A stretch of 64,000 nucleotides of DNA from Panorpa germanica (lineage: Eukaryota; Arthropoda; Insecta; Mecoptera; Panorpidae). The stretch spans positions 4,464,001 to 4,528,000 of the forward strand of contig OY783209.1 of assembly GCA_963678705.1 (NCBI GenBank), written 5' to 3'. Both the position numbers and the translations under genes were made by a program. The notes beneath the pieces are model-generated. The model was not told where the DNA came from, did no database searches, and saw only the letters and a list, made by a program, of their open reading frames with translations. Shown here one piece after another: positions 27,201 to 42,200 of this stretch (its first letter is position 1; every line of letters starts with the position of its first letter).

Positions 27201-30200
27201 AAATAAATTACAGTCGATCTGAGGTTGGGAAGGGGTAGGGGGTGAGGTTTTAAGGGTAAAAATTGGTAAATCTTGATTTCCGGCAAAACTACAAGTCCTA
27301 TCGAAAAAAGTTAAACGGCAAAGTTGTAGATAATAAAAAGATCTACAACTTTTGTATCTACACTTTTACTCCATAACCTCAAAATTCATGTAAAAAATCC
27401 AAAAAACCACATTTTTGATTTTTTATTTATATCTTTTACAAAAAAATTTTTTTTTTCATGATATTTGGTGAAAACTTACCTCTTTATGTCCCAAACACAC
27501 TGGAATTTTGAAGATTTAAAATACTAATTTTTTCACCCTATTTTGACTCGATATCGAAAAAAAAACCCTAATTTTCAATCGAAAATTCTCACGTCAAAAT
27601 ATCTGATTTTTCAAAGAAGTCGGTGGGCTTTTTGTTCGTTGAAATCTCTATTTTCTGATGGTGTAAAAAAAAATATACATTACTATGGAAAAATTTTTCA
27701 GAAAATGCAAAAAAACGAAAAATACTAAAATTCGAAATTTTTTTTTTAATCTTTATGTACAATTTTGAGGTATTCATTAAAATTTTTACTTTAATTACTC
27801 GAAAAACGTTAGGGACCATGTTAGATTAATAAACAAAAAATTGCAAGTCGAAATGTACTACTATAATTAACAACTAAATAAGTTAATAAAGTTAATATTT
27901 AATATGACATCTACAAAATTTTGTCGAATTTTCTTTAAATTATATGCGTAGATGCCTATTTATTGCTATTTTAAAATTATACCTATATACCTGAGAGAAG
28001 TCTTGTCTCTAAAAACGGTCCAATCTTCTGTTAAAGTAAACGGAGATATTATAGCAATTGATCCGTTATTGATATTTCAAAGAATATCTCTAACGATCGA
28101 CAGTAAAAAAGATATGGAAACTTATTTACAATACGAGCTTGCACCTTTTCCATTATCTCTTTTTACCGAAAATGGCCTCAGAAAAAACGTTAAATCTCAG
28201 CTCTACGAATTATTTGTGAGTACGAATAGACCAACGCATTTTGACGGCATTGTGCATGTCGTCGACGGTGGATTTTTACTACACAAAGTAATTTGGCAGA
28301 AAAATGAAACGGTGGAAGAGATCATGAATATATATTTACGCTATGTAGAAAAACATTACGCACCAGACAGCTGTATAGTTTTTTATGGGTACCCTGAAAT
28401 TGAAAAATCAATTACTGTGTCAACAGTACCAGCAGTTCATTCAACTAAAAAAGGAGAACGTAGTCGTAGAAAGACGTCAGACAATATTCCAGAGTTCAAT
28501 TATCAAAACCATACAAAAATACCATTTTTGCAAGAAAAATTTTTATCTAATGAGAAAAACAAAGACAAAATAATAAAATCGTTAATGCAAGTATTACAGT
28601 CAAAAGTATTTTTCTGTAAACAAGCTAAAGAAGATGCTGATGCTGACATTATTAAGACCTCGATAGAAATTGCCAAAGATACTAATAAAACTGTCATTGT
28701 TGTAGGACAACATATTGATCTTTTGGTCCTTTTGAATCAATTAAATTCTAATAATCATAAAATTTATTTTCTCAAGCCCGGTTCTGGAAATATAAAAGAT
28801 CTTTTTTACACGTCTAATAGTTTCAAATGTGAATCCGTCAAAAACATCGTTGCATTTCTGCATTGTTTTTCCGGTTGCGACACAACATCTGGATTTGCCG
28901 AAAAAGGAAAGAAAACTATCGTAAATTCATTATTAGACAATCAAAATTTGTCAAATTTGGCTAATATTTTTTTTAAATAAGATGTAAACAAAGAAGATAT
29001 AAAAAAAAATGGATTGAAATTAATTAAATCTATTTATAAATGTAAAAAGGATAATATATCACTGAATCAATTAAGATTTCAAAAATATCAATTGGCAAAA
29101 ATTAAATCATCTTTCATATTGGCAAATCTCCCACCCACAGAAGGTGCAGCAGAACAACATTGTTACAGGGCATATTATCAGCTTCAAACGTGGCTGGGTA
29201 ATGAATTAACAGCAACAGATTGGGGCTGGAAGCAACATCAACATGGAATTATGCCCAAATTTACAGAAATTGAATTAATTCCGGAAAAATTGCTGAAAAC
29301 TATTTGCTGCAGCTGTGAAACTGGATGTAATAATTTAAAATGTGGCTGCCGAAAACATGGTTTAAAATGCACAAATTTATGCTCAAATTGTGATGGTTCT
29401 GAACAATGCGCCAATGTGGAGAAAAAAATCTACGAGGAAGTTTATGATTCAGATGAAATTGCGGATGAAGAACCAATGCAGACCGAAAATAATGTTAGAG
29501 ACGAAGACGGTGATGGTCTTGAAGATGTCGAAGATCTACTAGAATCAGAAAGGCCTGTCGAATCTAATGATCAAGAAATACCATCAAAAAGACAGAAACT
29601 GATGAATAAGTGATTCGAATTGAATACTATGTTTTGATAGTGTAATCATTAAAAAAAATCTCTACTCAATAGTACGATTTACGTGTATATTTCTATCTAA
29701 TGAGATTTTCTAATACATAAATGTAATGAAAATTTAATAAATCAACTCTTATTACTGAAAAAAATAGCAGTAGTCACATTTTTTTAATAAAATCCCCTTT
29801 AAATCGTATTTTTAATATTTACAACAACTATGTTTTTTGCGATATTTATGTTTAATTGGTTTGTAATTTTTTTGTTTATTAATCTAACATGGAACCTAAC
29901 GTTTTTCGAGTAATTAAAGTAAAAATTTTAATGAATACCTCAAAATTGTACATAAAGATTAAAAAAAAAATTTTGAATTTTAGTATTTTTCGTTCTTTTG
30001 CATTTTCTGAAAAAATTTTCCATAGTAATGTATATTTTTTTTACACCATCAGAAAATAGAGATTTCAACGAACAAAAAGCCCACCGACTTTTTTGAAAAA
30101 TCAGATATTTTGACGTGAGAATTTTCGATTGAAAATTAGGGTTTTTTTTTTGATATCGAGTCAAAATAGGGTGAAAAAATTAATATTTTAAATCTTCAAA

Positions 30201-33200
30201 ATTCCAGTGTATTTGGGACATAAAGAGGTAAGTTTTCACCAAATATCATGAAAAAAAAAATTTTTTTGTAAAAGATATAAATAAAAAATCAAAAATGTGG
30301 TTTTTTGGATTTTTTACATGAATTTTGAGGTTATGGAGTAAAAGTGTAGATACAAAAGTTGTAGATCTTTTTATTATCTACAACTTTGCCATTTAACTTT
30401 TTTCGATAGGACTTGTAGTTTTGCCGGAAATCGAGATTTACCGATTTTTACCCTTAAAACCTCACCCCCTACCCCTTCCCAACCTCAGATCGACTGTAAT
30501 TTATTTTTCCTTTCATTTTAGTAGTATTCCCTTCCATTTCCAATAGGTTTCATTCTACTTTAATTTTTTTATGTTTCTAAAATTATCTACCCTGGTCTAT
30601 ATCTTTAATCATATTAGCAAACAACAAAATTTGTAAATTCTAGAATATTCATTGTGTTTGTTATTATTCAACAATTAACGCAATGTTCTAACTTTGTTGA
30701 CTGTTGAGTCATTAACATCTAATCTATTTATCTCGTCAAAGGTTACAATCGAATGCATATCGTATGATTAAACGTTAACACTATTTTCCATGTATAAATA
30801 AATTAATAATAACAAAAAACTTTTAGTTTCATTTAATTATTGTATAGTGTAACATCTGAAATTGTCATTTCTTTACCCGTCAAGTGTTAATATTATATAT
30901 GATATTTATTATGTAAGTATTTAATTTAATGCATTTATTTATTTAATACTTCATTAATTGTTAGTCATATTCTAGTACATTGCTATGCATATAAATTAAA
31001 ATATTAATTATAAAATATACATTAAATGTATAAAAACCATGATGTAAATCTTCTAGGTAGTTAATAGTTTTGTAATTAATTAAATAATACTAAATAAACA
31101 CCCGGTGACACATTAACATGTATTTAAGGTTTATTTAACATAAAAATGTTTATCTTTTGCATATTTGTTCAAATTTCATTACAAAAATCATCGTTTCTTT
31201 ATGTAATTCAATCTTTTAAGTACGATTAAATAATATTACTTATGTATCTTATATTATTTGATGACATTGTTAAAAAAATGATATTAGAACTTCGAGAAAT
31301 ACTAAAACATAACGCAAGATAAAAAGTATTACTTTCGAAACTGTTAAGTTTTATAAAAAACATCTGGTTTTCTATAAGGAACGTCGCGTAAGAACTTAAT
31401 CGAGCGCAAATTTATTATTTTATTTTTTATTTAATTTAATTATATATTTTTAATTTTTTAAATCTCTATCTGAGGGTAGTGATTTATTTGTGAAGAAAAT
31501 AACGAATGTAAGCTTAATACAATATATCTTAAACGTTTACTGTATGAACGTATAATTACAACTCTTATTTTAGAACTCTAACTTACATCCAACAAAAAAT
31601 TTAACTTTAAACCAATATATAATGTACAATGGAAGAGGATAACAATATCAATAGACAAGAATTTCTTTTCTTTTGCGAACAATTATAAATATTCTGTAAA
31701 CAGTGTTAAAACAGTATCAATTCAAAAAAAAAACCGGTGTTGAATTTGTCCGCAAGTCAATGATAAACATTTAAATTAATGACTATATAAAAATATGTTT
31801 GCCTCGATCTACGCAATACTGAACAGAAACTACATGCGTAAGCAATTATTCCAATTTAAATGTTAGCGTTTTTAATAGTCTCTTTAGATATTCTATCAGA
31901 TTGTTGCACGGACATAGTAGCCGTTGGTATTGAGAGTGACAATGAATATTGTTAATGTAATACATGTGTTATTCCCAATATTATAGAAGAGATAATTGTA
32001 ACAATTTCTATCCAAGAAACTATATTTTTTAAGATTGCGTCAAATGCATTTTAAAACATATCTCAAACCCGGAAAACCACCTTTTTGTGCTAAAAACTTT
32101 ACTATTTTTGATTTAAAACAAAGATTAAAGACTTACCGTATGGTGCACTAAGATTAGCACTAGACACTTCTCCCTCTATGGTCACTAGTAAACTTTTGAT
32201 GGACGTATCCACAGATAACAAGAGCTTATTTGATCCACTTAATTTGTGACACACGGCTAATGTTGCCTGAAATATAAATATATATATAATTACATCAAAT
32301 TCTTTGGTTGTTTTCCATTTAGAAATATTTACAATTGTCACTCACCATGCCTTGATGATCGAACTCTTCTTCGTCGGCAGTTTGTGCGCTTGTCCCGGGG
32401 TCTCCTTTAAGGACAATGAAGTCTCCGCCGGTCCGTTTAGCCACTTCCTGTAAATGTCCATCTAAACCGTCAGCACCCCACCAAAAAACATACAGCTGAA
32501 AAATAAACAAAACAAAAAACCACATGAGAAACCTAGTTTTTGCTACTTTTAATAATCATGCATTGAGCTCTTTATTTTGAAAGTGAAGTAAGTCCATTTT
32601 AGACATAAAATCTCATGTATGTATTTGTGAATTTTTGTATCACAGTCATAAATTTTGTAATGTTATATCTAATCTAAAATTTGTCTCCCATAAAAAAGAA
32701 AAAAACAAGATCAATTAACAAAGTATTAGTAAAATATATATATATCTTTATCAAACATGTGACGTTGCCATAAAAGGAGGGGTGGGGGGGTGACTTTTGG
32801 ATGACCCCTTAACTGAAAATTAAAGAATTGGCACTTATAAAAGCCACATGTTTGTAATGCGGTAAATTATTAGAACTTTCACTACTCAAATATTCGAGAA
32901 AACATGATTTTAAATTAGATTTTATCTATGTTAATATTAACTTGATTTTCAAAAATTGACTTATCCCACTTTCAAAATGAATTGGTGTTTGAAACGTTCT
33001 TGGTAGACTATTTTTTTTGTGTGAAATTCTTACTCGAATTCGTTTTCTGATTAATGTTGTGACAGTCAACAACGCCAGATCGGAATCACTGGGCGTCCGA
33101 TCCGTGGTCAGGAAGATAGCACTATCGTAGGGCACCAACTGGCTGGAACGCAGAGCCCCTAGATAGGCTAGACCACCGGTGTCAGTTTCTTTGTACGAGA

Positions 33201-36200
33201 TGTAGACTGTTCTCAAGGCTGATCGAAATCCACGACCTCCTTTTGTGTAGGTTATTTTTCCAATATCTGAAATTTGTTAAAATTAGTTTTTTACTTGTGG
33301 ATTTTTGGTTTATTAGTAAAGAATTCGTTCCAGAATTAGTTTTCTTACGTATTATTACCAATATTGTTATTTTCAAGCATTTTATCGGTGACATAATAAA
33401 AGAATTCTACAAATATAAAAGTGTAAAATAAAATTGGTCGAAATTAAACTTTAGACGCAGCTTTCTTAGGCTAATGCTGCACTAAAAAGAATAGTGCGGA
33501 AATAATAATAATTAAAATATAAATAACAATTTTGCGCGACTTTTAAACCAGCAGAGGGCATCTACATTTATATGATTCAATGGATTGTTATAAAATTTCA
33601 TAAATTTTGGATTTTTTGAAATTTTAAATAATTTCTATTTATTTCCTTTACGTTCGTTCTAAGAAAGATAATATTGTTATTATGATGCGATTCTAATTTA
33701 TTATTGATTTGACCGCTGATCACATGATTTGACCCGAGCAGTGTTGGTTACTTTACGTGTACTAGAAACGAGTAAGCTATGGGTTATATTAGTCTTACGT
33801 AATTTAATTTTTTTTTTTTTATATAAAATATGATTTATTTAACAAACGTTTATTATTTTATTTTGTTATGTAATTATAAGTCAATAATAAATAACTATTT
33901 AAAGCAGTTGTAGAAAGCCTAGGGTTCGATCACGTTTGTCTTTATTTAATCAGTTTATGATGTCTCACTAATGAACTGGACGATCGGTATCAATCCTCCT
34001 TCTTGTTCTTATATACTTATTCAACTTTTCAAATTGTGTAAAAGTTTAATGTTATAATGTCTTTGTTATGAGTAAAACAGACGTGAAATAGAATTACGTA
34101 AACGATTTTACCTAATATACAAGATTTTTCGACATATTTTACAGCTTCTTGAAAAATAAATCTATCGTTTTGCGCATTAGTTTAGTCATAAAACATCTTT
34201 CCAATTGTTATAGAATCTTAAGAAGTCCTTTTTAAAGAACTATAGATATGCAACAATAAAATTGTTGTTAAACCTTAATCAAATTAGTTAACACCGCAAT
34301 ATTTTCGTAAAAAGTCGAGATTTTTAAATTTTAATCTGAAGTACATACTCTGAAGTTGGTAATGAAATAGATCACAGCCAATTGTTGTATGTTAACATTT
34401 AAAAAATGGTGCCAAATTTAAAATGCTCTTGTTAAAAATCCTTATATAAGTAATTAGTTTAAACCTCGTGGTTTCATTTTAGTCTCTTTAGAACCCCACT
34501 CTATTATGGAAATAAATATCCATATGCTGTCATTTATTTTGTAAACTGTTTTCATTGTGCCAAATTAAATAAATAAAGAAAATTACGTAGCTTGATTCTA
34601 GCTCCCCCTGGTCTCCCTTAGTCTTTCTACCTAATCCTGGACTTCACCAAACCACGTGGTTTAAGTAGGACCTCTTATCTATTACCGGTTAAGTTTCAAT
34701 ATTATTATGGCTCTTCATATTTGTAAGGTTGTACAACCTTGTTACAATTATAGCTATACATTTAAATATGTGTCTTCAATTAAGCTAATTGCCGTATGTA
34801 GTAACTGGTAACACCGGCAGGTGGTTCTCTGTACGTTCATCGTGCAGATGTGCAGAAATCAAAACGTATCTCTTTAGGTTAATTACAATATTTAAACACA
34901 TATAGCCCCATCTGTATAATTATACGTAATTAATAATACTCTCGTACGAGTATATTTACCTGCAACTCATGTTTAACCGTGATTTAAGAGCTGTGTTGTG
35001 TTTTAACTGTCTTTTAATTAGCGAGTTAAATGTTAAACTTAATTAATAGAAATAGAATTATTGGTACATTATATGTCACGGAAATCCGTCGTTATTAAAT
35101 GACGCCAACCGTGCATTTGAAATGTAAATCTGAATTTGGTGTAATTAACAAAGTGAACAATAACAAAATAATGATAAAAATATAGTTCAAATTGCGAGAG
35201 TTCGCCAGTGACGCATGCTTAAAACAAGTTGTGTCGTATAAATCTGCTATACAATGAAAGAGCTTTGTCTTATTTATTTTGTTATATTACATATAGAAGC
35301 GAATAAGATACAATTAACTATTTTACGCAGATTTATACGGCTCGTATAACCTCTTTTAAGCATAAGTCATCGACGAGTTCTCATAATTTGAACTTATAAC
35401 AGATTGACTTAATTTTAGATTTATTTTGGCTAATAAGTTTCTTATCATAAAACTTACAACAAAAAGTTATTAATAAAAGTTGTAGATAACATTATTATCT
35501 GTAAAAAAGCTCTATACAAAATTTTTGTAAGAGTTATAGTTTCAAAGACAAACAAAAAAAACTGAATGCCGAAAATTCAATTTTCCTAGTAGACCATGAG
35601 CTTCTATTACCCGTATTTTAATGCGTTACAAATCAACTTATTTTTAAGCATCCTTTAATTTGATGGCTTGTTTATCATTCATAAATTTGTTCCAGAGCTT
35701 CCATTACAGTAACCTCTGGCACGTGCGAAACCACGTGGCTCTACCGGTTTTGCGATTTTACCGGATTATCCAACATCAATAAAGTTTGGACGGAAATACT
35801 AAACATAAATCACTCTACTTAGAAACACAAACGATTAACACTAATATTTTATGTGCTGACGCACATTGTGAACCTGTGCAAACGATATAAATATTCAAAA
35901 GAGTGTTTTCATGTTCCAGCAAGTGCGGAGTTTAAAGAAAAACATAAAATACAAAATTTAATTGAAACATTGAATATTTATTTGATTGAATAACACACAG
36001 TTTTTCTGAGTAAGAATATATTAAAACTTAAAATTAAAACAGTTCAATCGCGCTGAAGTGCCGAGTTAAAAAGAATTTACTGTAGTAGTATCTCCACTCT
36101 ATTCGCGATGAATCGTATATATGAGAAAATTGATTAAAAAATAGTATGTAGTTCAAAAGACGTTGATGCTGCCAGCGTAGTCTTTATGCCACAATCAAGG

Positions 36201-39200
36201 AACCACGTGGGATGCGCCGTTTAGTATTTTAAGTGTTATTCCTGAAAATGAATCCATACCCACATTATAAATACCTCCGCGTTTCTATGTTTTCTAAGAT
36301 GACATTTGTAATGATTCACACACTGCAGCTACAGAATGCAGTTGGCATGTGCGCATGCGCATTACACATTCAATAAATTAGGTTAAGGTTATCTAACCAT
36401 GCTATCAGATTTAAAATCTGCAATATCCCCTTCTTAATGATCTTTTGTACAATATTTTGTGCTAAATATTTATGAACTTTACATTAATTATAATTAATAC
36501 TAACATTTATAATTTTTTTTGAATTATTATTCAAGTTTTTATAAGTATATCATAGTTTGACAGTTTCTTTTTGAGGTTATGTTCTCTTTGGTGACAGCAG
36601 TAGTCTGTATAAGATTTTATATATTATATCTTGTTTTCTATGTTTATAAATAACTGAGTATATGTTGCTTTAAATGCGGTTTAATGAATTTCTAAATCAA
36701 ATGACGTAATATTTATTTAGATTTGACCCAATTTAAAGTTTGGTAACAAAATGTAAAACTACAAAAGTTATAAAAAAAAAAAAATCTTAGTTTTTTTTTG
36801 TTGTCTTTAAGAGGTTATTATGCAAATTTATGGTCTAATGAGCTGCAGACTAAAATCTAGTTTTTATTTATTTTAAAGTATATTTTATATTAGTTCTTTT
36901 GTTATTTACATTGATTTGGTTGTTCTTCTTTTAAGAAACCTAAAAGCTATAGACTTTAGAAACATTGATTGGGCTTGTGTCCTCATTTTTTAGTGGTCGA
37001 TTTTTTAATTTTTAATTGAAATTGATGTTAATAAATTTATATTGGCGTTTTCATTTTAATAAATATCTAAATGTTGACGGAGATATAGCAATTAAAAATT
37101 CGAATAGTTGTTTTAGCTGTACAGATGTCGGCCATATTTATGACGTAACATGTCGCACTATTAAGCGATAGGTCAGTTATTTTTTATATGAGTAAGAGTT
37201 CTGTGTTAAGTATGTTGAAGATGATAATAACTAAATACGTATGAAATCAAAATAAAATGTTTCACAGCGTCAGTATGATAGGTGATAGGACTCAGCTTCG
37301 AAACTAGGCTGACGTTAAATAAAAAAAATGTTAGTGAATCCAGCTACTGATAATTTATAAATATTTCATTAAAATAGGCTAATACGAGTATCAAACAATT
37401 TCTAACTCTATTATTAAAATAATTATCCAAACTTTCTTAATCTCATTATTTTTACCATAAAATATTTTCTCCAATCTATTCAACTGCTGCTAAACCGCAA
37501 ATATAATTTATAATAACAATTTTTAATCTTTATTTATAATTATACTACGCATTATAAAGTGTATTTTATTAGTGTTATAAATATTACCATAACAATGGAG
37601 AGGTATAGATAAGGTCAAAAGTCATCTTAACATTGAAAAGTAACTGATATCTGTTACGCCTGGTCTCAGGTATGTCAAGTTCATCACGTTTATTACTTGT
37701 TGCTTGTTGGCTACGTAAAAAACGCATTGTGTTCAAGATCTATGATGCATTGTTTCATTTAACGATGACAAAATAGGCTGCACGCATTGGTGGATAATGA
37801 TAAAGGATATCGCTCACATTTCAGCGCGAAAAACAGTCAACTGATTTCATTTAATGAATGAAACGTTATGACTACTCCTATAAATGCGTTCTGCCAGTTA
37901 AATGGTTTAAATAGCAACTCTTCAAGCCTCAGCATTATTCAAACGATGCTTATTGTCACCTGATTGACTTAATATTAATTTTTTTTAAGTCATCTGACTG
38001 AAAATAGAGTATAGAACATGCATTAAGTCTAAAGTTTTTTCAATCAATTTTTTTTACAGTGTATACAAGGTTTTACAACTCTGAATAAAATAATGTATGT
38101 TTCTATGTATAAATATATTAAAAATAAAAATAAAAAAATACACAATTTATTTTAGGATATTAGTTGTATTTTTTTATTTTTGTTTTTGTCTCATTGAGTG
38201 TTTGTTCATTGTTTAATCATTCGGAACGGTTCGTACGCTGGACCACTTACTGAAGTAGTTCACTGTGTGAAACATTACTTAGTCAAGGTTAATTAATTAT
38301 TCATATTTCAAGTTTTATTTGCGGTTAAGTAAATAGCAGTTGGTTAAATCACACATCAACTGATGATGCTGCAGAATCTCTTTGTTGTAGAGTGATTTAT
38401 TATAGATGTATGTATATAAATATATATGTATGTATATACATTTATTATTTGTACATATACATTACCACAGAAATATGGATTTTTACGTTTTCATTTTAAC
38501 TGAACAATTCGTCTTAAGGTGAAACGATACTTGGCCATTTTTTCTCGCGAAATATAGATGGCGATACTATACAGCAGGTTAAATATTATCAAAAAAAAAC
38601 CCGTTTTTTTATGTTTAAATCGTTTTATGTAAGTAACTATAAACGCGAAATAAAATCTAAAGTTGCAATTAGTTAGATGAATAACGTATCTACATTTTAA
38701 GCTTTCTTCCACTGACTTTTAATGAGTTGGAACAGCAAAAATAAGTTTTGAAAATGAATATTGCTATATTTTTTAGTTAAAATCCAATTTTTATACGACT
38801 TAAAAAATTTTGTCATGTATATTCTTTTAGTTATTTATACCAATTAATCTGATTTAATTATAATGCACAACCTCCTGGTTTTGTGAAATAGGTTCTCATT
38901 GGTTAGGGTTTTGCAAATTTATATATGATAGCTATTATACTCGTATATAATTGAGTAAAATCACAGAGTTTTGAGAATATGTAATGTAATATGTAGTTTA
39001 GAACATATGCCTACATGCTAGCTTGAAAGTAGAGCCCTTTTACAGGTAGCAGGTAACATAGGTAAATGTACATAAAAACTTAATTCATCCGCATGAAATT
39101 ATTATGGCTTGTTGTTGATGTTTTACTGAATATTGTTAAAAATCAAATTCATTATTACCAGTCAGCTTTATGACTCTAACATCTGCAAGATGCTTTAAAG

Positions 39201-42200
39201 TTCTTTAAAAAATTAGGTAAAAAAGACAGCTGTTGTTCAATAGATTGTGAATTAAAGTTAAGTACTGATGAAGACGCTGTAGCATTTGACGACTCTTCTT
39301 TAAAGCGCTAAATAGGTTTAAAGTGTTTGGTTTGGCTTGGACATGGACAGTCGGCAAACCTCCCGGAAAACTGGTTACGCAAAACAGCTCTTTTAAAAAT
39401 GTCTTTGTTTACATAAATATTACATAAACATTATAATATAAATGTTATATATAGTATAAACTTTAATAACAAAAACCGGATGATGAAACTATTAAAACAT
39501 AAATGACAATTGTTTGCCTTTTTTATGTAGTCTCACATTAAAATAATATTACCAAGAAAATAATAAAATTATCCTTCTTTTGAAATTGTTGTAGACACGA
39601 TAATTTGTTTGCTTGTTAATCTAAAAACGAATCAAAACAAATTCAAAATAACGAGCAAAAAATGTGTTAAAAATAAATACACAAATACGCAAGTAATTCT
39701 ATAATTAACAATAAAAGGAGCTAAAATTGGGCCTTGTATAGCAACAATAATAACATAAATATTTTGACATTGAGTCACCGAAGTAATGTTCTCAGTTTTT
39801 TTATTATTTTTATCAAAGTTAGGGATTGTTATACTTTGTTATATCTCCACACTATCCAAATTTAAAAACTAACGATTTTTTAAATTTTCATCGCAACTTT
39901 TGAACTATTCTTTTTGAAATAGTAACGTTTTATCTCCTGGAATCTTTCCAACTTCTCTTGCTCTTTCCATTTCCATATCTCTGTTCTGTACATTATCATA
40001 CTCGTTATTAGTTTATCAAACATCCATAGCCTCTTTTGCTTATTCGTACCAAACACATGTTCTCCTAATCTCCACACCCTCCTCATTGCTAAATCCGCCT
40101 TCTTCGCTACCTCACTTATCTGCGCCTCTTCTCCATTGTTTTTTTTTTTTGAATGTATACCCTAGGTACCTAAATTCCTCTACTTCCTCAATGTCATCTG
40201 TTTTATATTTCCACCTTTTCTTTATCCTTTTTCCTCCCCCTTTTTGGAACACAATGATATTTGTTTTTTCCGTATTCATTTCTAGCCCTTTCCTGTCTAG
40301 GAATCTCCCAGGTCGATCTATCATCTCCTGCAGTTCTCCCTCCCTTTTCGCAATATAAATAACGTTTTATTTTTAGATGAAACTTTTTTTGAATTAGGAA
40401 AATCTTAAAACGAGCATTTGAAAGTTACTGGATTATAAAGAATTTGAAATCTTTTTCAATTAAATATTACCAGGATTTGTTTATTGTACTGCATTTATAT
40501 TAATAGCTTTACACTTTTTTCCTAAATCAAATTTGTACGTATGCATGTGTAGTAACGAATTTTTAAAGTGATAGCTAGACTTGGTTGGTGCTAGAATAGA
40601 TTCCACGCTATTTTATAAGTATTTGCTAATTTTTTATACTTCTCTTAATAACTCGTTTCAATGTACACGACTGAGCAATTCGATTTTAACTTTAAATGAT
40701 GAGTTATAAAAACTATTGCTCTACATCTCAAAAACGGATCAGTCTCGCTTAAATCTGGACGCCCAGTGACCTTAAATACACCCAATCGATCCAGCGTCTC
40801 GATGCGCTTGCACGCTAACAACATCACCGTTAATATTAGATGATTTTCCTGTCGTGTTACAACAATTTCAAGATCATTGCGTCATTTCAATGCTAATCAC
40901 ATACAAAATGTAATTTAGAGGACAATGAAATGTACCTGGTGATGTCTCCTTCGCTGTTAAAACTGCCATCACGTGACTAATTAAATACCCGTACGCGTAC
41001 GGGATGCCGATGACCATTACGTATTGTTTTGTCTGTGGACAAGAGCACGTTAATGGGATATTTGCCAACTACATACTAATCGTGCGTACAGATAACGAAC
41101 GAACTACTTAGCTACATAAGACGAATACAACATAAAAACAATCTAGGAAGTTGTTCTCAAGGATTCTGCAATGGACAAGTATGAAGTTATTACAGAATTA
41201 TTTTATTAATGACACAGTAATTTTAATTATAATTATAGATGGTTTTTTTTTGTTACTTTACGTTTGTAAAATACAAATAGTTTGTTCTCGCGTTTCACAC
41301 AACCGATTGTAATACCTAGTAGTGAAAGCAAAACATTCGATTTATTTGGAATTTGACTACTTTTATAATTGAAATTTTGATTATGGTAATTACCAATAGC
41401 TAATCAACCGTATAGTACCAAATAACGTAAATATATCAAGCAAATCGTTTAACAATTTTTATATTTGTCAAAATTTTAGTAACTTAGTTTAGTTTAAAGT
41501 TTCCGTTACTTTAAACAAATATTTGGTGCCCCAATATGTGAACAATGTAACAGCCCACTTACGGTAAAGCATTTTATTCTTCGATGCTCAATATACTCAT
41601 CGCACAGACAAGGCTGTAGTATGCCTGAGTAATATAGGCAGATATTTGAAAGCAGGGAAAGTCTGAAAAACCTTTTTGACTTTATCAATAAAACTAATTT
41701 AATCTCTTTATTTTAAGTACCCGTGTATATAAGTTGTAAATTATGTTTTGTAAATGTTTATAAATGTATATATTGTTTTAAGTGCTAATAACTTTTGGAA
41801 GTTGATGCACTCAAATAAATTTTTAAAAAAATTGAATTGGTGCTCTTGATAAGATGTCACCGCAATTTGACGCGTAAGGTGGTAGCACTATAATTAATTA
41901 TTAATGAGCCAAATATGAGCAAAATCTGTCACTCAGTTCGTTTACAACAATTGGTTGAATCAGTCCACTTCAGTAGTGTATGACGATTTTTGCTTTATGG
42001 CTTTAATTGAGCCAAAATGGGTACCTCGGGAAAGTAATTTGACTTTCGGGTTCAGATTTGTGTATTGGCTCTAAATTCGGTCACAACTATCGCTCTGTGC
42101 TCTAGGTAAAATTGACGAATTGTTATTCCACAAATCAGACCATTTATGACGAATTTTCTCCAACAAACGCTTCTATATTGCCAAATAGTATTTTTAATTG

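Larger units (their letters stand above)
27098..30599 (+). mobile_element. 3.5 kb DNA transposon with 0.74 kb TIRs and a PIN-like/CxC protein
   Basis: The ends read TAGACCAGGGTAGA on both sides, and the element is flanked by TAT at 27095-27097 and 30600-30602 (a 3 bp target duplication). The terminal inverted repeats, 27098-27846 and 29861-30599, are almost identical by eye apart from the outermost 30 bp and a few substitutions, which implies recent insertion or homogenisation. The only substantial frame between them (27952-29613, + strand) encodes a PIN/XPG-like nuclease domain and a Cys-rich tail; no DDE transposase is seen. It lies in intron 4 of the vWA gene, on the opposite strand. Academ-type elements are reported to carry XPG-like nucleases and short TSDs, so a relation to them is possible but not shown. 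Confidence 0.85.

Noticed and set aside
27543-27819. Overlapping 61- and 76-codon frames, mirrored at 29940-30164
   Set aside because: They lie in the terminal inverted repeats and are mirror images of each other; non-coding TIR sequence.
38400-38470. TATGTATATA-rich tract
   Set aside because: Simple AT-rich low-complexity sequence with no consistent unit; not informative.
40645-41068. GC-richer minus-strand frames that looked like extra vWA gene exons
   Set aside because: With the acceptor near 41040 the frame demanded by exons 1 and 2 hits a stop, and exon 1 already joins 33266 in phase with a continuous vWA fold.
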